Below, piece by piece: positions 21,401 through 32,721 of a stretch of DNA of 64,000 bases. Origin of the DNA: Lineolata rhizophorae (lineage: Eukaryota; Ascomycota; Dothideomycetes; Lineolatales; Lineolataceae); the NCBI GenBank assembly GCA_010093515.1, contig MU001670.1, positions 1,953,354-2,017,353 of the forward strand. Direction: 5' to 3'. The notes beneath the pieces are model-generated. The model saw only the letters and a program-made list of their open reading frames with translations. It was not told where the DNA came from and did no database searches. How positions within the stretch are numbered: the stretch's first letter is position 1; every line of letters starts with the position of its first letter. The position numbers and the translations under genes were made by a program.

Positions 21401-23900
21401 GAGGTTCCCGCCATTGGCGTACTGATTTGCGGACACGCACATGAAGAAGCACGACGGGAGGGGACAGAGACGAATCAGACGACTAAAAACTGGATACACC
21501 CATCCACACACCCGCACACCATGGTGGCCCACCCCCTCGCCGCCCTCCACACGCATCGAAAAGATCTTCGAGATCTTCCTCATTTGCCGACCACAGCACA
21601 ACCCCAGCCTGCGCCGCGCCGCGAGCCCACTCATTCCTTCCGCGTTTTCTCAACGGTCTCGCAGGCAAGCGGCGGCGGAGGCGCGGATGGGGGCCTCGTA
21701 CATAGCTTACCCGATGCGTCGCCGTTGGACGGGACGATGGCATCATACATAGCAGAAAAGTGACGGCCCTACATACCAAAGGTTCCCGCCCTCGCGCGCG
21801 GGCGGCATACTGGCACATCACACGGTCGGGGGACCGGTCGGTCGTCTGCCCAGGCCGATAGCGCGGCCAGCTGCGCGCTTACTACCTAGGTAGGTACGTA
21901 CGCGTTCAAGGCGGCCTGGGGCGGGTCATATTGCGCAAGAGCGGCAACATCCTTTTCGGTTTTTCTTTTCTTTCACTTTTCTACCTTCCCTATCGTCAAT
22001 TCGCCCATGATTGCTTGTTCTCGCTGTTTGGCGCCTGGCAGAGCCGACGTACGGGATGCCGACCGACTTCGCGCTCGGCCAACAGCCCACGCCGTCCTCC
22101 CGCCGCCAAATCGCCGATTCAGCTGCGGGCGGCAGCAAAAAAAAGGCGCTGTCGTCTCAGGGCCGCGCCCGGGACCGGATGCGATATCTCGGCAGACCAG
22201 AGGAAAGCGGAGGCCACATGCAGACTACGTCTGTAGGAACAACAACTCGGTACATACGCAGTACTTAGGTACACATGTAGGGAGTATGTACCTAGGTAGT
22301 TGAAGAATGCTAGAGTGACCCGGTCGCTGGGGCATGGGGTGGGCTCGGAGAGGCAGGCGCCGGTCCGAAGTCTGCCCAGGTCAAGAGGACCAACCCGTCC
22401 CGCCCCCCCCCCTTCCCCCCCTTCCCCCCAAACAATACGTAGCACATACTATGGTTTGCGGGGCGGAATCGCGGGAGCGCGGCTCCGGTCGCTGGTGGTT
22501 GCCGACAAGGGTTCGATAAGGTGGCTGGCGCAAGCGGCTTGGCGGCCAAGCTCGAGGCGCAGATTGCCAGTTTCAATGTGTCCCATCCCGACCTGCTGTC
22601 CTACCGATGCAGCAAAGTCGTCATGCAGGCAGCATGTACGTAGGCGGTCCGTGCTTGACGGCCTCCACACTCCGCCCACCACCGCCGTCCAGCGCGGCGG
22701 GACTGCCAGGACGCCGCACTGGACTTGGAGCGACCGTGCTCCCCTCCCTCCCAGTTGATCTGTGCTGAGCTGCTATAGCAGGCCCTGCGCTAGCCCGGTG
22801 GGTAAATGTTCCGTGGACGAGCGATTGGAGATCGGGGCGCGGGCAATTCTTGTCGATGCTTGGCCTTTCTGCTCTGCCTGTCTTCCGTGTCTACCCGCGC
22901 TATGCCCAATCTGTCTCCGAGCGGCGGTGGTGGGTGTTAACAGCAGCAGCAGCAGCGACCAAAAAGAAAAAAAAAACGGTGCACGGCTCTTCTTCGACGA
23001 CGCGAAAACCAGGGACCAGCGGGAGACGGGAGCGCCGCGCTAGGCGCTCCATTTCCTTTTGGGCCTAGGGTTCGGCCTAGAGTGGCTGGGAGGGGAAAGT
23101 CTTATCTACGTAGTACATGCCTAGGTGCTCCGCAGAGCCTACCAAGATACACACCATACGTAAGTAGTAAAGGAAGAACCGGCGCAGCTGCAACGTGCAA
23201 AAACGCTCGCCGGTACGTACAAATTTAGGGCCGGGCGTTTTGGGCGCAATCCCATCGCTTCAGAAGAATCACGCGCTCACGAAACACCTACTTGGTCGGC
23301 CACAAGCAGCAGCTCCCAGTTTTCCCCCCCACCCCCTCATTCGCTTTCCCCAATGTATATTAACCCAGCCCGCCCAACCCACCAGTGACCCACGACCCAC
23401 CATTTCCCGCTCCAATCAGCGCCGCGACCGCCCGACGTGCGACCCCGCGAAAGCTCGGCCCGCGGCCAGGATCCAGTAGCCGGTTCCACGGGTGCCACGG
23501 TGGAGCGCCCGGCCGTGCCTGCGCGGACGGGAGAGAAGGGAGGGAACCGGCGACTTTCTTGGCGGCGCTGACGAAGGCGCCGGGCGCCGAGGGGGAAGGC
23601 GAGGCAGAAAAGAGGAGGTCCGAACGAGGTGGAGGAAATTGAGGGGAACTGTGTACCGTAGGTGTGTATGTGCGCGCATGGGTTAGTGGTGAGAACGTAG
23701 CTACGGTGGGTTTTGGAGGTTTGTGAATTTTGGGGTCGGGTAAAGTCGGGGGGTTGAGGGTGGTTAGCGGCGGTGGTTGTGATGGTAGGGAGCGCTTCCC
23801 TGGGACTGCTGTGAGGCTGTAAAATGGAAATGGTTGAGGAAGGTGAACGAGCAGGGCGTCATCAATACTCTGAGCGTACATGAGGGACAGGGCTTGTACT
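21401..23900. other. gene-free spacer
   Basis: No domain-bearing frame on either strand. GC-rich stretches (21.5-21.8, 22.3-22.7, 23.4-23.6 kb) give overlapping low-complexity frames. Dense CCTAGG, GTACCTA and TACGTA words occur near 21890, 22256-22290 and 23100-23220. Confidence 0.45.
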
Positions 23901-23904
23901 GCAA

Positions 23905-24454
23905 GTGATTTTTGAAATTCTCTCGCCCTCGGATTTATTTGACGCCGCGCGGACGATACCAACAGAGCTCTCTAAAATTCAGAAAGCTTTCAAGCCAGAA
24001 GTCGCCATGAATGATGAGCTTGGATTTGCCGTGGTCAATCCTTACGAACGTATATGCTTCTTCGATATGCTGTATATTCTTTCCTGGGTTTTGTACTCTT
24101 CCTTTGGTTATGTTCGCTTCCCTCCACTACTCTTTCCTACGCTATCCGCTCCTCCCTGTATTGCGAACTTCCTTGTGCTCAATCTCCAAAGAGCGAGCGC
24201 AACTCCAAATAATTCAAGGCCAACTTCCAGTCTTCCACGCGTTATAAAAGTAGAACGCTCGACCCGCTGCCAATAGCAAAACTGCAACATGCAGTCAGCC
24301 TTTCAAGTATTGTGCTCAAGGATATGATCCGATACTATGGAGACGATATTGACAGAAATGCTCATCATGATCAACCTTTGCCCACTCGAGCTATCTTAAA
24401 AATTGAAAATGGCAGATTTGGTGGTCCTAGCAGCCAAGCCACAAATTCCTGATA
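23905..24454 (+). pseudogene. possible decayed or unrecognised gene fragment
   Basis: Two protein-like plus-strand stretches in different frames. The first, about 23905-24100, reads VIFEILSPSDLFDAAR, which faintly recalls an F-box. The second, about 24245-24454, contains LQHAVSLSSIVLKDMIRYYG and ends IENGRFGG before a stop. No splice pair that joins them convincingly was found. The family is not recognised, and it could equally be chance open sequence. Confidence 0.2.
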
Positions 24455-25218
24455 GTCCTTCGGGTAGGTATATTAGTAGCTCATCGTAACTAGAACGAAT
24501 CTAGTGACTTGCACGGTTGTCACCATAAACCTCTCGCCTGCAGCCTAGAACGCAAATTTCTCTTCCTCAGTTAAAGTAGCATGGCGGCCAGATTAGGCCG
24601 GTAACACGAATGCTACGAACGAGGCAACGAGAGAAATACTACAGCTTAGAAACTTACGTAAACTTAGAGAGTATTCTGATTATTTCGAAATGAGTACGAA
24701 CCGCCAGAGGAGGAATTTGAGTAATATACCGGAGCATCGGCTTCACTGAGAACTCTGAAATCCGCTGTGGTAGGGTGTGGGATCTGGGCGGGTGCTGGTG
24801 GCTGTACCGTGTTAAGGCCCACACCGGCGGTGGCACTTGAGATTATCACATGTCGGGATTGTGTGCAAATCTGTTAGTTCCTTAAATTCATGTGAGCGTG
24901 GAAGGCCGACCACATGCAGTAAGTGTTAGCCTGAAGAAATGAAAGTGAAGTTTTCGATGAATCATGTGTTGGTGGATAAGGCGGAGACGGACGTGGCAAA
25001 GTCGTATGTTTCCACGTGTTGTTGACTGATAACAGCGGCCTCTTACATTTACGATTCCAGAAAAGTGAGTTCCAAATTCGTAAAATGTAAATGGAGGGTG
25101 GAATAAGTGCCCTTTATTGCTAAGGTACCTAGGTAGGTACTATTAAATATAGGTACCGCTAGGGCTCGTGCTAACTCCTGGCCCGCGCTGAAATCTATCT
25201 CTAAACCTAACAAGATCG
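24455..25218. other. gene-free spacer
   Basis: Moderately AT-rich, short frames only; nothing recognised apart from CCTAGGTAGGTAC-type words near 25127-25160. Confidence 0.4.
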
Positions 25219-25507
25219 TGTTAGAATTAGCTTCGAACAATAGGCTTCAATTTGATATTAGTTCGTACGAATAGCCGAACTACGCACCCTTCCCTTAGCT
25301 CCGTACTCTTCGCTGTACTATATACTCTTTGCTGGGCCGCGTACTCTTCTCTATGCCGAGTACTCTTCCCTGTACTGTGTATTCTTCTCCATTCTGTGGT
25401 CTCATCCCTGAGCCAAGGTTCCAAAGGGCAAACGAAGTGATACCCGAGCTAGCGGGCGAAGTGAAGTCGCTAGGTACCTACAGTGTCAAGTTATAAGTCT
25501 ACCAACA
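25219..25507. mobile_element. possible solo LTR, Ty1/copia type (fossil)
   Basis: A segment bounded by TGTTAGAATT at the left and CTACCAACA at the right, giving the TG...CA and TGTT/AACA ends usual for fungal copia LTRs; about 289 bp. No target-site duplication and no adjoining internal region could be shown. If real it is an old, broken element. The call rests on the termini and size only. Confidence 0.25.
25285..25398. repeat. 19-bp tandem repeat array
   Basis: Five consecutive 19-bp units starting TA(C/T)TCTT at 25304, 25323, 25342, 25361 and 25380, with a more diverged sixth unit just before. The strict 19-bp spacing with conserved TACTCTT(C/T) head and variable tail is unmistakable. It lies inside the candidate LTR. 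Confidence 0.85.
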
Positions 25508-26160
25508 CCCACAAAGCTCCTCCCTAAAATAGAGGAAGTTTACCTAACCACCCCAGATAAAATAAAAAAGCTAAAATTATAAAAAAAATTGTATCAGTGC
25601 TTTTAGAAGATAAAGTAATAGTATATACAAGAACCAGGATGATCCTTTTTACTTGTTTAAATGGAGTTTAGGTTAGAGCTGCAGAAAATTTTGATTATAA
25701 CCTATCCCTTAATTTAAATACTCTGCTTTACAACCGAATTAGTTAAAATATATACAGAATGAAAGAAGCGAATAAATATGTCTATATTCTTTGTAGTAAG
25801 ATCCGGTCTTTCTACAAAGGTAATATCATTATACAAAAGTGGGTTTACTAATTTTTAAGGTGTCAACTAATGTCCTATCACTCTGCTTAGCAGGAGCTGA
25901 GATGTTCACAGGGCTTAGACCAGGAGCAAGGCGTCAAAGTCCTAGGACTGGAATTAAAAATTTCTGGATCGGAAATATCCGATCCGCATAATTTCGAGTA
26001 CATCTGTGACTTCCTAGCTGTGAGCTCGTCTATAGTGTTCTCTAAATAAATCTGACAGTGGGTCCATTCCGTTAAAAAGACTCGCTTTATTTAAATACCA
26101 CTTGAGTTCAACTCTCCCAATATTTCTCCCATTCCATTTCTATTTTTGCCTCCCAAACAA
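25508..26160. other. AT-rich patch, probable RIP-mutated relic
   Basis: Abrupt drop in GC compared with the surroundings, especially 25540-25870, with no frames of note. The pattern fits an old repeat destroyed by C-to-T mutation. No family can be named. Confidence 0.45.
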
Positions 26161-29100
26161 ACTACTGTACCTAGGTCTTCATGTAACACCAACACGTGAT
26201 TTCGCTAAGACGTATCGTGCCGTTCTTCAGCGATGAGAGCAAACGCAATGTCTTGAGCAGAGCATAGACATCTCGGAGCGGGAGTCTTACGTTGGGCATG
26301 GACGAGGCTCAAAGTCACACAGGGTCCGCCTCGGAGCCGGACCGCTGCGGCCGTCTCGATTTCGCGCAGTTGTCCCCACGAAACGAACGGCTTGCGTGGT
26401 TCGACGGGACTTGCCCCGTCGTGGTGCCTCGTGTACACAATTCGAGAAGCTGTCAAACCATGGCTCTTACACTGCTTTTGCATGGTGGCTTTTGAATCTG
26501 TCTGTAAAGATAGAATGAACTAGCGTGGAGAAGACTTCCGACACATTCATACCTAACTATTGACCTATGCTCTGCAGGATCGATCTCATTTGATGTGGTA
26601 GGTTCCACTATCTCGGATTACATTTCCCGACCAAATCCTAGTTCTACCCGAGACCTCCACTCTCGACACGCTCTCAGGTAACCTCGAGAGTCTAGCTGGT
26701 CAGATATTGGAGCCCAACGCACTGACACTCTCAGTTTCCAGACAAACGGGTCGAAAGAGCCCATCCTACGAAGAGGTGTGCGAGAAGATCTAGAAAATTC
26801 CCCTTCTCCAGACTCCCATTCCGGATATCGAATCCCGGCTTCATCCTCATTAGACACGTCCGACGACTTCGGTATAATCCGCAAGTCCATTTGCTGCTAT
26901 TCAATCCCGGACTTCCTGAGCTCGCACAAATAGTGATCTTGACGCACTAGGTCCCTCAATATGGACAGCGCGCATTTACGTTGCCGCGGTATCTCGACGC
27001 GGCCCTGCGCACCTCCTGCTCCTCGTCCTAATCTAGCCGATCGCAGCCAGCTAGGACCCGACAAATCAGACCACCTGTACGGTTTGGAGGCATGCTCCCA
27101 CCGTTCACCGCACGGCTGCTCGCATGTTATGCCTTCAGATCCGCGCGGCCGTCGTGCACAGCACATTGTACGCCAATGGACCCCGCTCCGCAACACGCGG
27201 CCACCTGCATCTTGATGTCCATTAACAATTGACACCTAAGAAGTGCACTGGGACAGACATGGCAGGCGCCCCAGGTTTGTATGCGTACTCTGATCTTACC
27301 TGACTGGACATATTCCCGGCCATAGGCTGGCCATGAGGTAAGGTGCTACTCTGACGATGAATTGTTAGTACGGAGCGCTCGTGCGACATAACACAGACCA
27401 GTTAATGTGCTCACATACCTAGTATTAGATTCCTAGAATCCACGTCTTTCCCTACCTCCCCGTCCTAGCCCGGCCCTGAAGGTGCCGAGTTCCGAGGAAA
27501 ATATTCTATGTGTGCGGCTCGACCGCAAGCAGTCCAGTGGTACGGAGGCGCTTGAGTTCTACTCCGCTTCGCTCCGCGGTCCATACCCGCCACACAGTCA
27601 CCACGTATTCACGCGCCCCATCAGTTTAGCTTTCTCCAGCCCTCGTTGTCCAAGCCAGTCGCCTCGTAGTGCACCAAGTCCCGGACCTACTTCGCTCACC
27701 GTGACGTATCGTACGGGACTGCACAGGCTGGTACGTATGTACGCGCGGACGGGCGGGCCGCTGGGGAATTCCCCGAGGAAAGCGGGGAGGTGGTCCGGTC
27801 TGGCTGGCTAGCTGGCTGAAAGGCGTGCGTTGCAAGCCTTTACTAGCGACCCGCTCTGAGCTAGCTACTTAGAGGGGAGAGGGGGATGGCGGAGTGGTCG
27901 CTTCTGGGAGGTAGTTGCAATAGGGGGATTTGGGTAGGCGAGGGGACGTGTTGTTGGCGATGAGGGAGGGGCTCGCAGGTCTGGTATGGGATCTGGCGGA
28001 GATGTAGGACGGTAAATACGTAGGTAAGCGGAGAGAGGAGCTAGTCATGTCTTTTGCTTTTCACTTTTTCTTTGTCCTTTTCTTTCTTTTTCACCAGCCC
28101 GGCTGGTAGGCCGGATTTTTCGTATCTGCAGCTATTGCACAAATGGGTCGCATTGCTCTGTTCTGAACTGCTAAGTCGAGGGTTCTGTGATCTCTCATCC
28201 CTTTTATGGAGAATAGGGTCGCCGGCATAACACTCTCATATCGAATCTCAAGAGTCAAGACTAAAAGTTGTCTATACGACGGCACACACCAAAGACACTT
28301 TTCTCCCTCTCATCTATGATTCCACACATACGTTCCATAACAGCACCGCGTACGCAGCAATCAGACCACCCAAACGCTGTCCCGATTGAGTCTTCTATAT
28401 TCATAAACCCACCAATCAAGTCGTGCAATATTCTGGCATACTCCGAATCTCCTTTTCCCCAACCAGTCAAAAAGCCCCCTTTTCCAATGATGCCCCCGTG
28501 GACACGGAAATATCGATCGGCCAGCCGGCCCGCCAGTCAGCCGGCCATCGCCCAGCCAACCGCCCAGCTCGTTCGCCCACCTCCTTCTCCTCTACACCGC
28601 GCACAAACCAGCCGCGCCGCACGTTTGCGTAGCGTGCCACTGCGCGCGACCGAGGCGCCGGGGCAAGGCGGAACCCGGGGGGGAGGGGGGTTGCTACGGA
28701 ATGTGGCCGAAGTGAGTTGAGTGTACTGTAAGTTGGATGGACTGGGATGAGAAGCTCAGCAGGGTATGCTTCTCAAATACGGGATTTTCGCCGAATCTAG
28801 GAGAGGGTGTAAGAGGTATTTGTAGCTGTGTGGCTAGATGCTGGTGGGAGGTTTAAATGCTGTTCTTGGGGCCTTTTGGCAGAAAATTTTTTTTTGCCAA
28901 TTATCAAAGTCTAGATTTCCTACTTTTATGGCGCTCTACCTGATTAGCCTCGTCTACTGCCCACACTATGCGTGGAAGTATGGTAGACAGAAGGCCATGT
29001 ACCCGAAGGCATGAGACGATGGGTGAAAACATCAAGACAGTTGGCTCGTGCTAGTGTTGATGCAGGCGCCAGAGATCGTGTTCCCAAAGCCCCTACATAC

Positions 29101-29680
29101 CTTCCTTCCCGCTAGTTCCCACCGGATACCGCCGCGGCCCAGACAGATCCGAGATGCCTTTTCAACGCTAGGATGCGCTCACAGCAAACAGGTTGAGCAC
29201 GCTGCGGGAGAACGAGCATGGAATGGGTAGCTCGGATTAGCTAGGCGAAGAACATCAGTCGGACATTTTATCCTATTTGTATCTTTTTATTCCGGTGAGC
29301 TGGATCATGGTTACTAGTTAGAGCACCAATTTCTCCCGCGTAACGTAGAGTGCGTTTACGTCGCTTGCTTGGCCTCACTGGTCCATGGCAGCCATCGCAC
29401 TCTAGGCGGATCGAAATCGACAATGTCATTTAGATTGGAAAAATTCTGAGTTGGGGTTGAATATTTGTTGGAAAATGTGCTACGAGTCTTCGAGTTGATG
29501 CGCGCACCCGCTGATCGATGTATTGCCTGCTGGAATCCGAAGGCAACCGTTGGGGCAGGTTGTACCCTCGAAATGCTAACAGCCGAGGTTGAAGAAAGTC
29601 TCGGTGCTTTAAGCGGATTTTAAGGGTGCAGACAGGAGGGTTGCGGAAAGGAGGAATGGGTGCTTGTCTTGGTATGTCTG
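26161..29680. other. gene-poor spacer with short unassigned frames
   Basis: A 92-codon minus-strand frame at 26205-26483 has a good start context (AGCCACCATG), and a plus-strand frame near 26607-26793 reads protein-like (LPETSTLDTLSGNLESLAG). Neither matches a known family or forms a complete gene, so they are noted here and not called. The remainder is non-coding by eye. Confidence 0.4.
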
Positions 29681-30620
29681 GCCATTTTCTATCTAATAAT
29701 ATTGGCTTAGAGTTTCTTGCTTACATCATGATCGTACTTCCAGCATAGAGTTTCAAGATACAAGTTTAATACTTCAGGACAAATAGGGATCGGGAGATTA
29801 AAGGCATAGTCACATATTGCTATGGCATCATAGCATATTCGAATATTCTAAAAGCCGCTTAAGCTATAATACAGCATTTAAATCGCAACAGTTCATTATG
29901 AATGGAACTTGAGAGCCCAATAGGACAACCCCTTCATTTTGATGTCTCTTTAGATGTTGATTACTACATCGTCTCGTGGCGACAGAGTCCATCAACAGCT
30001 TAGCAGCTCGCAGTAGACTAATCGGTAAATTAATACGAATATAGTGTGCCAGGCGACTCATGATACATGGCAAAGGATTTGAATGTTCTATATCTCAATC
30101 GTATCCTTGCAATTATTTAAGCGCTTCGAATCGCAGCAAAAAGGCTAGAGCACAATGGATTGGAATGGAAGAAGATTTTTAAGATATTTTTATGCCATCA
30201 TGTAAATATCAAAGCTTATCTAGCGCTATATAGAAAATGGGAGTTTAGTTAGATGAACAATTCAACGTCCGAAGGCTATCTCACATAATATATCGACCTT
30301 GCACCGTCTTCAAGGATAAACTTGCACTATTCCTATAGATTTGTGCCAGCCTAGAATGTCGTAAGCTACATAATCGGCATATCCAAAGTTTCTTGCCAGC
30401 GGCGCAAAATTTCGACTAACAGACACGTTAGCGGCAAATCTGAAGTCAACTAAGCTACACATCGCAGCCATGCCATATTGGGGACAGAGCCCGGATAGGA
30501 ATAATTCAGCACTTCACTTTCCCCATCGTTGGATGTATGCTGCAATGTATTGCTGTATGTAGGCGCTTGGCTGAGACTACACTAGAAGTGGAAAAAGCCT
30601 CGACCAATCTTCAAGACTAC
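29681..30620. other. AT-rich relic region, possible degraded copia-type retroelement (fossil)
   Basis: AT-rich block with many stops. On the minus strand, 29864-30073 reads RINLPISLLRAAKLL, vaguely like the helix preceding the NRxP motif of copia integrases. If so, this is a heavily broken, old fragment with multiple breaks and no visible ends. The assignment is weak. Confidence 0.25.
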
Positions 30621-31144
30621 AAATTCCTATTTAAGTATAAAGCGCCATACTCTAACCATAAATGGGGAAGCAGGAACTGATTCCTTGCCAAGTATCAAGT
30701 AAGGCTACCAGCGGTACGTCCGGGCGCGCATTGGAAGTGGCGAATGGCATCGATGGGGTGCCTGACATCACTGCCATCAGCACTCAACCCCTAAACCACA
30801 GTTTTACGTCGTGGTTGGCGCAGAATAGCCCCGAAAATAGTCAATTGGGGTTTTTGAGTCGTTCCTGACTAGCGGTCTACGAACCGAGGCCTTGGCGTAC
30901 CTAACGATGCTCACATCACGTCACAACCTCGGAAGAGCTTGCCAACGGCAGGACTGCGCCTGCCCGGGTGGCGGCGATGCGGGGAGCGACTAGCTGACTT
31001 TGAGCTATACCAGTGCAGCTTGAGCGGGGATATCGGCCATGCGTTCGTGGACCAAAGGTTCATTTTCTTCTTCTGGACTGAAACATCAGCTGGGAATATT
31101 CGTCCGTGATATTTTATCGGCTCACTGCTCAATAAATTGCGGCC

Positions 31145-32361
31145 ATGTCCGACTCCTCTAATTCTTCTTCGGCCCAAAGCCGCCTCACGCAACTCAAGGG
31201 CTTCCTCACGATGAACAAGACGGCCACTACGATCCCTTGGGATCCGGATAGCACCAAGTTCCCCACCCGCAAGGAGCTTCCAAGCATTCCCGGCGCACCC
31301 AAAGACGCCGCCTGGGTGTGGGGCGAGAATGATTTCTCTGGCCGCTTGAATCTGCTCACCCCGACCCGGGTCCGGGCTGCAGCTAAAGAGATCACATACG
31401 GCGAGATTGTGCCCGTGAACCTGCCGCTCGACGTGCCCTCGACGCCGGCGTTCGGCCGTCGGTCATTCGAGCAGGAAATCAAGCCCGTTGTCGCGCCCAT
31501 CTGCTACGACGACGTCTACCACTTGAACACGCAGAGCGGGACGCAATGGGACGGGTTCCGCCACTTCGCGCATATCCCCACCGGCCAATTCTACAACAGG
31601 ACCACGGCCGAGGATCTTGTCGGCCCCAATCCCAACCACAAGTGCTCCATCCATTACTTGGCCGAGCATGGCATTGCCGGCCGCGGTGTCTTGCTCGATT
31701 ACGCTGCGTATGCCGCCAAAATGGGCGCCAGATTCGACAGCTTCGACTACCATGAGATCTCCTGGGACGAGCTGTACCAGTGCGGAAAGGATCAGGGCAT
31801 CGACATTCGACCTGCCGCGCAGGGAGGCGACATTAAAGTGGGCGACATACTGTTCGTTCGGTCCGGCTGGGTCGAGCAGTATTACCAGAAGACCCCTGAA
31901 GAACGGCACCGGCTCGCGACTCGCGAGACGACTCACGGACCGGACTCGAAGCTTCGGTATGCTGGCGTCTCGCAGGAGGAAAAGGTGCTGGACTGGCTGC
32001 ATGACTGCTACTTTGCAGCAGTCTCCGGCGATGGGCCGACATTTGAGGCGTGGCCGACTCAGAGGGGTAAGATTTTTTTTTTTAATGAAACTTTGACCGG
32101 CGGTGGATTTGTGACTTACCAAGCTCAGAGTACTACCTGCACGAATACATCCTCGCTCTCTGGGGAATGCCGCTCGGCGAGATGCTCGACTTGGAGAAGT
32201 TGGCACAGAAGTGCCGCGAGCATAACAAGTGGTTCTTTTTCTTTTCCAGCACGCCTGCAAACTGCCGAGGTCAGTATCATCTGTCTACGATAGCCCCAAA
32301 GCTTTTCTAACCTCTCTTAGGCGGCGTGGGATCCCACGTTAATGGACAGGCCATTCTATAA
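31145..32361 (+). CDS. cyclase / kynurenine-formamidase-like metal hydrolase
   Basis: Three exons: 31145-32066, 32129-32269, 32321-32361; 367 codons; introns 62 and 51 bp. It belongs to the cyclase family PF04199. The family motif region reads YHLNTQSGTQWDGFRHF, where bacterial KynB-type enzymes have H.GTH.D...H; here the first two metal-binding His positions are Gln, as is common in fungal members, while the Asp and last His remain. Other landmarks: GRGVLLDYAAYA, DILFVRSGW, VSGDGPTFEAWPT, then, after splicing, LHEYILALWGMPLGEMLDLE and the C-terminal FFFFSSTPANC.GGVGSHVNGQAIL, typical of the fungal branch. Probably cytosolic; there is no signal peptide. The substrate is unknown. The next gene starts 361 bp downstream on the same strand. 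Confidence 0.9.
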
Positions 32362-32721
32362 TTAGCAAAGGCCGACCTGCCTGTACTGCTAGTGGTCACG
32401 AAGGCAGGTATGCTCTAGAGACAAAATATTTACGCCTGAGGGATGACTGCGCGGGCGTGAGAGGCCATGAACATACTGAGAAAAAGTGAGGCCTTGAGGT
32501 GAAGTGCGGGTGAAAATCTGCGAAATGTGTCCGCGGCAGATTTACGTCCAATTGACTCACTGCCAAGTATAAATGTCTACTTCCTCACCTAAATTTCCCT
32601 CAAACAGATTTTCTACCACTGCCATAGCTCCAACATACAGAGACACGCCTAGATAACGATAGTTCCTCTTCCCAAGTTCCCGGCTTCTAACCCGATTTAC
32701 GCCCAATTTACGCACTTCAAA
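32362..32721. other. intergenic spacer with promoter of the next gene
   Basis: 360 bp between two genes on the same strand; no recognised element. Confidence 0.4.

Noticed and set aside
26205-26483. 92-codon minus-strand frame with a good start context and a GTAAG near its middle
   Set aside because: No homologous motif and no convincing continuation exon; not enough to call a gene.
30662-30868. 68-codon frame upstream of the cyclase gene
   Set aside because: No motif, followed by 275 bp of non-coding sequence before the well-supported cyclase start.
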